DNA from: Paraspadella gotoi
Taxonomy: Eukaryota > Chaetognatha
Direction of reading: 5' to 3'
Length of the DNA stretch: 64,000 bases
NCBI GenBank assembly: GCA_051294375.1
Contig: CM119263.1
Span: 10,996,703-11,060,702 of the forward strand
In this document: positions 16,226-26,600 of the stretch, in pieces
How positions within the stretch are numbered: the stretch's first letter is position 1
How the letters are laid out: each line of letters opens with the position of its first letter
Made by a program: the position numbers and the translations under genes
Notes under the pieces: generated by a model
Database searches by the model: none
What the model was told of the DNA's origin: nothing
What the model saw: the letters and a program-made list of their open reading frames with translations, nothing else

Positions 16226-16587
16226 GCTGATTCACGTAAGTTAGTAATTCTTTCGTCAATAATATCTATAAAATGAATTCAACGAACGAAATAAATACCA
16301 TATAATAAAAACGAGGAATGAGGATATTTAAAGCGAAGATAGGAACAGATTTCAATATTTTAACTGACAATACCCCAGGACCAGGATATCGCAAGACTTC
16401 CATAACATCTTTTAGTTGTTATCATCCTCACTTTCCCATAAGACTTTTTTGCCCTGTACCACACTAAATATCGACAAGCAGGAAATTGAAAATGACGTCA
16501 TCGGAGGATTGGACTGTTGGCGATTATTTTCATTGTCATGTTGACACGTACGTGTTTCATAGCTTTTCCGACAATGAATAAAGTTTG

Positions 16588-19402
16588 TTAAGATTTACTA
16601 GGTGTAATTGAAGGAGCAGCGATGACGGCGTGAAGGGTGTTGCCTCTCCCGAAGCACAGTTGATGTACGACTGAAGGCGGTGAGGACGAGGGAGAGTTTT
16701 GATGAACTTTCAGAGCGGAAGGATGATGAACGATGAGATCAGAAGGATGATCGGGCAAAGCGTTTGTAGAAGAAGTCGAGGAAAGTCCTTTGGAGACATC
16801 CCAGACACGTATGCTGCCGTCTTGCGATCCCGAGGCAAGCATAGATCCATCGGCACTGAAGCTGAGGGTATTGACGACGTCAGTGTGTCCTTTTAACTCT
16901 TTCAGCGTAGTTCCCTGAGCGATGTCCCATATCCTAAGGCGACGGTCCTCCCCGGCTGAAGCCAGAAGTTGGCCGTTTGGCGAAAAAGCAACGGCACAAA
17001 TTGTTGCACGGTGTCCTTGAAAAAGGCGCACGAATTTCCCTAGATAAAAATGTAAATAAAAAAAAATATAAGTCAAAAACAATATTTAAGTCGGGATTCC
17101 GTCATGGGATTGAAAATGCTACTCCAGCATGATTTTTTTCGTTTGTAACATATCTGTGGAGATATCTCAACATCACTTTTCTCCAGAGACTTAAATTTTC
17201 GAATTTGTCGATCAACTTATCATTTCTTTCCCTTTTAATGTTTCTCGATATCAATTAAATTTTAAAGTTTAGTACGCAAAATGTAGCATTTTTTCTGCTC
17301 TACAAAGTGGTGTGAATTTCATATTTTTTTAATGCTTATGCGCTTTGTAATTTTTAAAATTAATAAGATTATATTTTTAACAAACGTCAACTGACTTTAG
17401 AAATTTTGTTTATTCTAAAATTTTACAGTATAAAATTTAAAGAATTTTAATAAATGGGTAACACAAAATATTATATTTTTTTGCATTTTAAAATTTTAAT
17501 GAAATTAAATTTTACATAAATCTAAGATATACTATCACAAAATATTACAAACGAAAAAAATTATACTGTATTGTACCGTCATTAATCGTCCAGAGCCTAA
17601 CGGTCTTGTCAGCAGATCCCGTAGCGAAGTAGCAGTTGTTGGGGTGAAAAGCGAGACTCTCGACGGCGAGGTTGTGGCCGACCAAAGTTCGAAGCGGAAA
17701 AGTACGGTCCGTCGACCATAGACGACACGTTCGGTCAAAAGAGCCGGAAACAAACGACGACGTCCACGGAGAGGCAGGCGTAGCGACAGACAAAACCTTT
17801 AAATTTTGAATATTATTTTGAGCGACTTGACTTTCCTAACTAATGACACAAAGCATTTAAATTCCCTAACTTGGTAATTATGACCCTTGTAAACTGCAAT
17901 GTTAGAATTTTGCTCAAGGTGCCAGAGTCTCAACGTTTTATCTTCTGATGCGGAAACGAAAAAGGTTGGTTCGGGGAAAAAAGCCAAGTCCGTGACGGAA
18001 TCGAAATGACCACGAAAGATTCGAAGATCTAAAAAAATATAAAATGTTTAATCGCACGAGAATCAAAATTCGTAGTATTACTGTAAGAAACGTGACGAAC
18101 TCTGATTATGGATAAGATCAGCCTCATCATTGTCTTTGATATCAGGATCACAGTGAAGGCGAACTCGACGACAGTGGACTGGATCGGTATTGTCAAACAC
18201 TCTATCCGGGGCGGTCTACCATGATTTTAAAAGAGAGTTAAAAGTTATAGAGAAAAGTTAATTTGAGATCAGGTTGATGTAAAAAGGTATCTCACAGGGC
18301 AAACTTCGATGGATGAGTCTTCGCACCCGAAGGCTAAGACTTTGCCTTCAAGGGAGAAATCGCAGGAGGTTAATCGAGGTAGAGACGACAATCCGCCAGT
18401 GGCCTAACAATTTAATGCAAATAAATTTGAAAAAGAAGATTGGGAAGCTTGACGACTTCGGTAGAGGAGTCGTCATGCAGTTACCTGATAAACAACCACT
18501 TGAGGTGGAGCTGGAGGGAGATCACGAACAGAAGAGATGATCTTCTTGAGATTTGTCAGACTTGACTCTTCTTCGGATGAAGGGACGAAGGAAAGGTGAG
18601 ATGAACCAAGAGATTCTGAAAAAAAGATAATTAGAATAACATTTTCCTAAACGCATGATCAAACAGAAAAGAAAACCTTTGACGCCGATTTCTTTGACAA
18701 CAGACGCGAGATCTTCGATGGCATTCGCCGCGTCCTTGAGAGATCTCGGCGACGCTTCGCCCTCGACGATCATATCCACGCGTCGCTCCAACAAATGAAG
18801 AAGCGCCGTTTGATCCGCACTGTTAAACCGACGTACAAGGCATTCAAAGGCGCCGGCGCTTAAGGGCACAACGAATTTGGAATCACGAAAGTCGCGTACA
18901 GAGTCTTTCTGGAAGATGTCGTGAACGTTGAAGACTAATTGAAGAGTCTCAACCATCGCAGTCTTGATAGGATCGCCTTTTGATGATGAGAGTAAAATAA
19001 GAACTTTTCTTTGTTAAATGATAAGTATTAAGTAATGATCGAATTACCATGAAAAAGTCCTTGATGTTTAGACATAAAGCGATGGGCGGGTGTTTTATGA
19101 CTTCCGATAATCAGATCCAAGTAGATGTGACAAAACAACGGATAAAGTACGGCTTGTAACTCGATACGATATTGTTGGGGACATTCCGTGAGCAAGAAAT
19201 GTTTAAAGGAAGTAAATTGTTCGTCAAAAACAACTTCTGAAGCTCCCACACAATTGTATGAGATGGCGTTGGAAAGACCCGCAAATTTTGTCACGTGATG
19301 CCGTAGCGTCGCTTCTTGCAAAGTCTGCGCCAAATGCAAGTCCTTTCTTTTCAAATTCGCAGTCTGAGGATCGATGTATTGGTGCTTGACCAGATAGTCC
19401 AT
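16588..19402 (-). CDS. TAF5L: TAF5-like WD40 protein (probably TAF5L, SAGA/PCAF subunit)
   Basis: Eight exons: complement(16588..17039, 17577..17796, 17871..18028, 18101..18215, 18296..18403, 18485..18615, 18677..18976, 19048..19402); 612 residues. The N-terminal NTD2 fold covers about residues 30-180 (FTSFKHFLLTECPQQYRIEL, VLYPLFCHIYLDLI, DFRDSKFVVPLSA). A short linker leads to PPAPPQVVVY, followed by WD repeats: LRIFRGHFDSVTDLAFFP, SASEDKTLRLWHLE, SGSFDRTCRLWSTDRTFPLR, TGSADKTVRLW, SAGEDRRLRIWDIAQG and SGSQDGSIRVWDV. The short NTD2-to-WD linker and total length fit TAF5L (about 589) better than TAF5 (about 800). TAF5L belongs to the SAGA/PCAF histone acetyltransferase core and TAF5 to TFIID; the family is certain, the paralogue less so. 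The start at 19402 is the first ATG before YLVKHQYID; a noncoding 5' exon is likely. The exon 5 donor (A|GTTCGT) is weak. Confidence 0.9.
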
Positions 19403-21020
19403 TTCTTTGCAATAATGGGTTGTTTTTATTAATAATATTGACGAGATTTAGTTGAATGTCGAATGATTAATCAAAATTTAGAAAAATTATTGAATCTCAC
19501 TTGGATAGCTAATGCCTAATCCTATAAACGTAAGGTGAGATGAGAACTTTTAATCCTATTTTCCTGGACAGCGGAAGCGTTCGCCAGTGGGGAGGGGGGT
19601 TAAGGTTTTTCGAAGATTAAAGAGGTCGGACCAGCGGGTGCTCGCACAAGACTGACTAGTGATTCATTGTTTCAAGTTGCGCCTCCAATTTGTTCCAGGC
19701 AACCGATAAAATAAACAACTAGAGCCTTAAGTCTTAATTAATAATCAATAAAAGCTTGACAAACGCCGCTCGAGGAAAAAGCAAGAACACCATATGATAT
19801 ATGTACGTTTACTAATGACATGCCGTTAAAATTTTAGTGAAACATGTTGTTTTTAGATTTGTCTGAACATGTTATTCATAAAAAAACGTTTAATATTATT
19901 TTATTATTATTTTTCAAAAACTTTCCACGGATGATAAAGGGGCTGCGCAAAACAAGTAGAAGAGGCAGACGAATAAGGGCAAACAAAAGGCTAAAATTTG
20001 TTATCGGCTAAATTAAAACAAATTATAAGTTTTTATTTTAATAAAACTAATTATTTAGTCGCCACGTGTCAATAGTAAATAAATAGCACCAATTTGTTTA
20101 TACCTGAATGATGATATATTTTATGGTTGGTCCTACCTATTTAGACAATTCTTAATCGAAAGAAATAATTTGTACAAATCGAGCATGAAACTGGGACAAA
20201 CTTACTTACAAACTTACTTAGTATATTATTTAAAATTATATAGAAATTATAGTGCATAATGCAATTTTATTGTATTATATAATATATATATGTATATTAT
20301 ATATATTATATTATAATGATATGTCATTATTTTGTAAGAGTGATGGAGGCCTTAAACCACCAAAGTCAGGGGCAAGATAGCTTATTTATTAAATGAATGG
20401 ATAAGTTTTATATTTATAATTTTATATTCATAATTAATTTTGAACTTTTAACTGCTTAACCTCAGAGAGCAGCACGGAGAGGACTGGCGAAGCTATTGGA
20501 AGTACCAACAAGTGAACGAGTTGTTTTTGAATTGTACCCGCGAAATTCAGTTGTACTTCCAATTCGGACCGCGATCCTACCCAGTAATACCACCGAAAAG
20601 TTTAACTGTATCTTTGCTAAAATAAATAAATTTAAAAAAGTAAATATAATCTCGAATCTCTCAATTCGAATTTGAGCTATTTTTTTCAAAAATTAATATC
20701 CGTTACAATTGCTTTACTTTTCATTCTCGCGAACATATATTAAAATTTAAATGAATGGATAATTTTTATATAGGTTGTAGAACAACTTGTACCAATTTCA
20801 TATTGAATTGTTGTCCTTTTCTTATCTTTCCAGAAAAAAAACCTTTCAATTCAACGTCTCTCCGTGGTCCTCATTAACGGAAACGCCGCTCTACTTAAAG
20901 TAGACGCGTCTATATGGTTCTATTTTATCCAGTGTCTACCTAATTTTTTTTTTTCTTCATTTCTTTAATCTTTTCATACACTTTAAAACACTCATCCATA
21001 AGCTTTTATCAGTTTTAAAC
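19403..21020. other. intergenic between divergent TAF5L and PBK
   Basis: Shared 5' flank of two divergent genes, AT-rich, with two copies of a short dispersed repeat (about 20335-20420 and 20748-20812; see separate entry). A TA-rich run lies around 20275-20320. An open frame at 20462-20689 (minus) is short, lies next to a repeat and has no homology I recognise. No promoter motif is called. Confidence 0.5.
20335..20420 (+). repeat. dispersed short repeat (GGCAAGATAGCTTATTTATT family), representative copy
   Basis: Core modules in order: GTAAGAGTGATGGAGGCC, TTAAACCACCAAAG, AAGTCAGGGGCAAGATAGCT, TATTTATTAAATGAATGGAT, then TTTTTATATTGGTTGTACCA and ATTTCATA. Other copies, whole or partial, are at about 2650-2730 (reverse), 20748-20812, 23140-23245, 23885-23955 (diverged), 38395-38512, 39560-39670 (reverse), and at both edges of the palindrome tip (52805-52845 and 52926-52965). 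No coding capacity and no clear terminal repeats. Confidence 0.6.
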
Positions 21021-22950
21021 ATGTTCACGCCGCAATCGAAATACCGTTCATTTCCTCGCCTGCAAGATAGTCCGCTAAAATCTGACTCAAAACTTTTCAC
21101 AATTCCATCTTCTCCATTGATGAAAAAGTTAGGATGGGGTACTGGCGTATCCGTTTATTGCTACAATCGAAACAAGGGTAGTGCAGTAATAGTTATTGTT
21201 AGTTTCACTCAAGTACTTCAATTACGACTTTCTTTCATGTAAGGTTCGGAAATTCCAAAAACGCCGACCCGATGGCCTCGAAGAGACAAACCGGCCTCGT
21301 TTCAATCTCCTTGGGCGATAAAAAAAGTGAACAAGAAAGCTCCACCGATTGTTACGCAGCGTTTAAAGGAGGAGGCCGAGTTATTAAAAAATCTTTGCCA
21401 CCCCAACATCGTTGGATTTCGACAAGTTTGTGGAGGAATATTATAGTAGCTAATAATTATCTTATATCTCATTGAAATGGAATCGGGGATAAAATTATTA
21501 TAATAAATTACTTCGTTTTAGGTCTCGACAACTCCGGATGGAAGAATGGCGATGGCGATGGAATTAGGAGGAGACGGTTCTTTAATGGATAGGTACTAAA
21601 AAATATTAAAAAATACGGTAAAATCATTAATTTAATGAGTGATATGTTCTCGAAAATTAATTAACATTACCTAACATTACTTGACATTCATTTCATTTAA
21701 AATACCAGTTGTATTGTTTATCGCTTATCAGCAGATCCCGACTCTATAATTCACTTTGTCGGTCCGTCGGTCCGCCCCATCAATCTTGTCTAGCATTCAG
21801 AACATCGAATTATAATAAATTATGCAAAAAAAAATGTCTGTCTGTTCGTCCGTCCGTCCCACCTTAGGGAAAAAACTCCAATTACTCGTTATTGGTTGAA
21901 TGGATTGGAATGAAATTTTGTGTGCGAGTAGGGAAATGTGTGATTGAGCTAGATATGAAGTTTCGATGGAATCATGCAAGTGGAAATGAGTTTAAATGAA
22001 TATGCTTCTTTTTCTTTTTATATTAAATGTAAATACAAGATGTATTAATTAATCAAATAATTAATCAGTTAATAAATCAATTATTCAATCATTCAATTAT
22101 TTATCTATTAATTAATTATTCAATCAATCAATCATTATTGGCATTATTGTCGTCGTTGCCATCAACGTCGTTGTTGCTTTTGTCGTGGTCAGTGACGAAA
22201 AGACCCAATTACTTCTAATGATCGTGGGCAGATCCGACATTGTTTGCTCAAACTTGTTTTTAGATAAAGCTAAAGTGTAATTTTCGGCGCAGAATCGAAG
22301 GGAGACTCGAGTCATCCTCCGGCGCCTTTCCTGCAGTCCACGTCTTCCGTGTCGGCCTTCAAGTGTCTCGTGCTCTTGCCTACCTTCACCACGAGCGCTA
22401 TCTTCTTCACGGCGACATCAAGAGTGCCAACGTGCTCGTGCGAGGTCGAGACTTCGACGTCGTAAAAATCTGCGACTTCGGCGTCTGTCAGCGTCTGGAC
22501 GAGAACATGGAAATGATCGTCGATGATGATGATGAAGACGAGGCAGAGTACGTGGGGACCGAGCCGTGGTGCGCGAAGGAAGTCTTTGACGGAGGCGTCA
22601 TCTCCAATAAGACGGACGTCTTCGCTTTCGGACTCACCCTTTGGGAGATGTGGACTTTAAAGGTTCCTCACATTTTGGAAGCAGCGGAAGATGAGGACGA
22701 CGAGGTTAATGAGCAGGACGAAAATGTCACACACGACGACGACGATGATGGAAAAAATAACTGCACTTTTGGAACCCGACCGCCAATGCCGGAAGATATT
22801 CTCGATTCAAGCGAGCACTCCGCTCTTGTCGATATATTTCTAGTCTGCACAATGGAGGATTCTAAGAAGCGACCGACTGCACAAGCGATCGTAAAGGCTT
22901 TTGAAAACATGAAGGCGGACTTTATAGAAACACCCACAACGACCCCATAA
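21021..22950 (+). CDS. PBK: PBK/TOPK mitotic protein kinase
   Basis: join(21021..21177,21244..21425,21522..21592,22293..22950), 355 residues; phases 1,0,2. The Gly-rich loop region is [19 protein letters not shown]. The VAIK-type lysine lies in [10 protein letters not shown], and HPNIVGFRQ follows. The catalytic loop reads [12 protein letters not shown], with the PBK-specific HGD in place of HRD, and the Mg loop is KICDFGVCQ. Then come GTEPWCAKE and [14 protein letters not shown]. These blocks match vertebrate PBK, a MAPKK-like Ser/Thr kinase active in mitosis. An acidic Asp/Glu-rich insert lies between the kinase C-lobe helices ([20 protein letters not shown]), as in vertebrate PBK. Here the Mg loop has canonical DFG where human has DVG. 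Intron 3 holds a dispersed repeat. Confidence 0.95.
21729..22135 (+). repeat. dispersed 'CGGA' element, copy B (in PBK intron 3)
   Basis: Reverse complement of the copy in SMU1 intron 8. It begins TCAGCAGATCCCGACTCTAT, continues with TTGTCGGTCCGTCGGTCCGC, GTCCGTCCGTCCCACC and GATGGAATCATGCAAGTGG, and ends in an ATTAATTA/CAATCATT-rich tail (22040-22135). Only one of the two internal 140-base units seen in copy A is present, and the head hairpin is incomplete. Confidence 0.65.
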
Positions 22951-23655
22951 GACTCAACTCAAGGAATTAAATTTTTTTTACATTTTACTTGTTCGTTTTT
23001 AGTTGGTTTTAATTACTAAAATTCAAAAGTATTTTTTTGGGAAAAAAAAGAAACATTCTTTGAAATATTAAACCACTTCATTGATAGGTAAGCCAGGCAC
23101 TCTGGGAGTGAATAAACGAGACTGAGAGTCTTGATTGAAGGCTATGTCATTATCTTTAAACCACCAAAGCATGTTCAAAGTCAGGGGAAAGATAGCCTAT
23201 TTATTAAATGAATTGAATTGGTTGTACCAATTTCATAAAAATCTCTCCTCGAAAAATAATCTTAATATTAATATTGATGTACTTTTCTTAGCTTTTTATC
23301 AGGTAACAATTATAATTGGTATTAGTTATTTAGTCTTTTTTGATAAATGACTTGTTGTTGTCGTTGTTGCTGTCACCAAACTTTGCACAATTCACTTGAG
23401 TTGTAAATAAATGTTGACAATTGAGCCAAACTGATTTCTTTTTGTTCCTTTTTTTTATTCCGGAATAAAAAAGATTTTGATTCAAAATAATGAAAAATTA
23501 AAACACCGAATTAAGTAGAAAATAACCCTTACGATATAACAAAAAAATACAACAACAAAAATTTAGGAGCTGTGAGTAGCGAGAAAAAGAAAGAAGCAAT
23601 GAAATATTTATTTTATTTTATTTACCATGTATAAAACGATGAAAAAACAGTTTTT
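22951..23655. other. intergenic between convergent PBK and the 7-exon gene
   Basis: The 3' flanks of two convergent genes. Contains one copy of the short dispersed repeat (about 23140-23245, with TTAAACCACCAAAG and TTATTAAATGAATTG). Nothing else is supported. Confidence 0.5.
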
Positions 23656-26600
23656 TCAAGAAGGTTCCCGAGGAACTTTTTGAATGTTGACCGTATAGAC
23701 CTTGTAGTCGTCAACGTCGACTGCCGAGGTGACGCCATTGCGCGACGTTATTTCTGCCTGTGAACGGTGCCAATCAGGGTCAAAGACCGTTCGCCGAGGA
23801 GCTGATGCGGTGTTGGTGCGATACCTAAAAATTGACCAAGGCAAGAGATATGGATCAATGATAATTAATTATAATATTAATTAATTATAATGGAGGCCTG
23901 TTCAAAGTCTGGCACTACTGCATATTTATTTCTTGTAAGAGGGATAGAGACCATAACCTGTTCAATTTCAAAATAACAAGAAGATTCAAAGATGTATATC
24001 TTAGATTTTGACTTCTGACTCTTCGTAATTTGTATTCTTGAGTATAAAGTTATAAACTATAATAAATTTTACGAAAAGAAATTATTTAAAGAAATTATGT
24101 AGAAAAGTTTTTTTGACTTTTGAAACAAAAAAATAAAATAGGAAGATGTTTCCCTTTTGCATCATCGTACCATGCCTCGTAGGGATCCTCGCCGTTGACG
24201 CCATTCATGGTGTTGACGCTAGAGTAGGCATCGAGGTTAGCGCTTCCATAAGCATTGAGCGAAGAACTTCCCAGAGACCGTGGCGTCGACAGGCCATATT
24301 GGTTGACGCGACCGTAGAGGGCGTGAGCCTTGAGCGCTGGATCTCCGTAACGAGCGTCGCCGTAGGGATCGAGGGATACGCTGCCGTAAGGGTTTTCGTC
24401 GCGACTCGGGAGAGAACGCATTGTTATCGTCTGAGTCGATGAAGGCTCTTTGGGGATACTATTAGGAAGAAATGACAAGATATAAAGCGAATGAAATATA
24501 TAATACCAATTCGTCAATTTTTCTTGTAAAACATTTTATATGTACATATCTTAATCCCTCTATTTTTAAAATTTAAAAATTATTATGATTATCATAACGA
24601 TTAAGATTATGATTATTATAAGAAGAACGGAAACTCTAATGTGTGTTGCGCCGTAGTGACTTTATTAGCCCGTCTTTTATTCTTTCTAAGCAGTCACTGA
24701 GACTTGAGGTTTTTTCCTGTCTTAACAAATGAGCAGCCGACTATAGGCGAGTTATGAGCATTTTTAATAAAAGTAGGTCAGACCGACGGACTGACCGACC
24801 GAACGAATACTCGCGGCGTAACTAAAAATTGTCCGTTAGCGAAGTTTTTTTTCTGTTATAACGGTCACAGGCCAACAGCGGATTCAGTTATTACGGATAC
24901 CTGTAAAAACCGATCACGTAAAGTACGCATTTGATCAGACACGGAAGTCCGACGTAGATGGCGCGTGTAACGCCGCCCCACGTGGCTCGACGATCGACGT
25001 CAGTATTCAGGGGGTCGTAGTAGGCTTCCATCATGTACCAGACTGTAATCGCCACTTCGAAAACCGTCTAGGTGAGTGATGAAAATGGGCTTCAATTTTT
25101 TTTTGAATTATTTACAAATATATATTATCTCGCCTCGGCCTATGCCTAGGCCCGTCTTGGGCAAGTTTTAGGTTTACTTGGGCTTCTTAGTGACGTTGTC
25201 GTCACACCTTTTTATAATTAGATGTAAAAGTGTGCATTGTGCAATTGTAAGAAGCTAAAAATTTAGATATGGCTTCTAATCATCAAGATCTTATAAAATT
25301 ACATATTTTACACTGCGGCGCAAAAAAAAAAAGAGACTTCTTTCTCACCGAAAAAAACTATATTGGATGGATGAATTTCACTGAGATATAAATGTGAATT
25401 GTAAACTGTACAATTTATGCGTTTATCTGTAATGCTGTATGCCCTTTTGAATGTACTGTTTCAACTAATTGTTGTAACGAATAAAACACATATATATTAA
25501 AAACATAAAACAAAGTTTATTAAAAGATAAAGGGATTGGTCCAGGTCCCATTAAAATCAAGTCTTATAATATATTTATAATATGAAATTAGCTGAACAAA
25601 TTCAACTCAAATATCTGTAGGGATATAAATTTTTATAATTATATTAAAATTTTTTTAAAATTTTTATTATAAAATTATAGTTTTGATTTTAAGATAATTT
25701 AAAGCTGATGAAGGCTTGAAATAAAGTCGAAACATGTCTGTTTTATATTAAAACAAAATTGTTGTCAAAACTTAATTCAAACTGTCTCTAAAAAATAATT
25801 TTTAAAAAAATTGATTGTTTTTAATATTAATTATTAAAATGTTAACCCATTTATGTTTAATTTCATTATGATTTTGCTAATTCTATATTGTAAACATCAG
25901 TCAGAAAAAGAAGTGTCATCAATACTAATCACTTTTTCCCAATTCCTTTTTGAGACTTTAAATTCTTGCTATATTCTACTGCCTGAACCAATTCAAATTT
26001 TTCTTGCACTAATCAATATCTCTTTAAAAGATCTATACTTTTCATATACATTATACATTATATTATACATATGTATATTTTCTCAAAATTAAAAAAGAAA
26101 TAGTGGTGTATTTAAAGCTACCTAGTGGCTTTTTTTTGCGCCGCAGTGTACATTGATACAAGTTTTTATTTTTTATTTCCTTTCTTATTATGACTAATTG
26201 AAATATATAAATTAGTATATAGTATAAGGAATAATTTTGTTTCTTTTTTTAAAATTATATGTCGCACTCTCTCTCTTTTTCTCAGTTGCTGCAGCGGCTG
26301 GACTTGTAATGTTAAACATCGCAGTCACGCATGTTAACATTTTACCATCGCAAAACCTTTTTTTGTCTCGCATTTTTTCTTCCCCTCATTCCCTCTATTC
26401 TAACTGTTTGATTTTTTTTTTATTATTTTATTTATTTTTCCCACATCTATTCATTTAAATTCTTAAATTAAATTAATTAAATTTGTTCAGTTTAATTAAT
26501 TCAGTTCATACTTTTAAATTTATTTACTCAATGTAATTCTCAATTCTTTCATTTATCTAAATTAAATAAAGTTAAATTTAATTCATTCATTTTAATCATT

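Noticed and set aside
25853-26092. Transposase remnant inside the mariner-type element
   Set aside because: The frame is only 79 codons, hydrophobic and without DDE/D or helix-turn-helix motifs.
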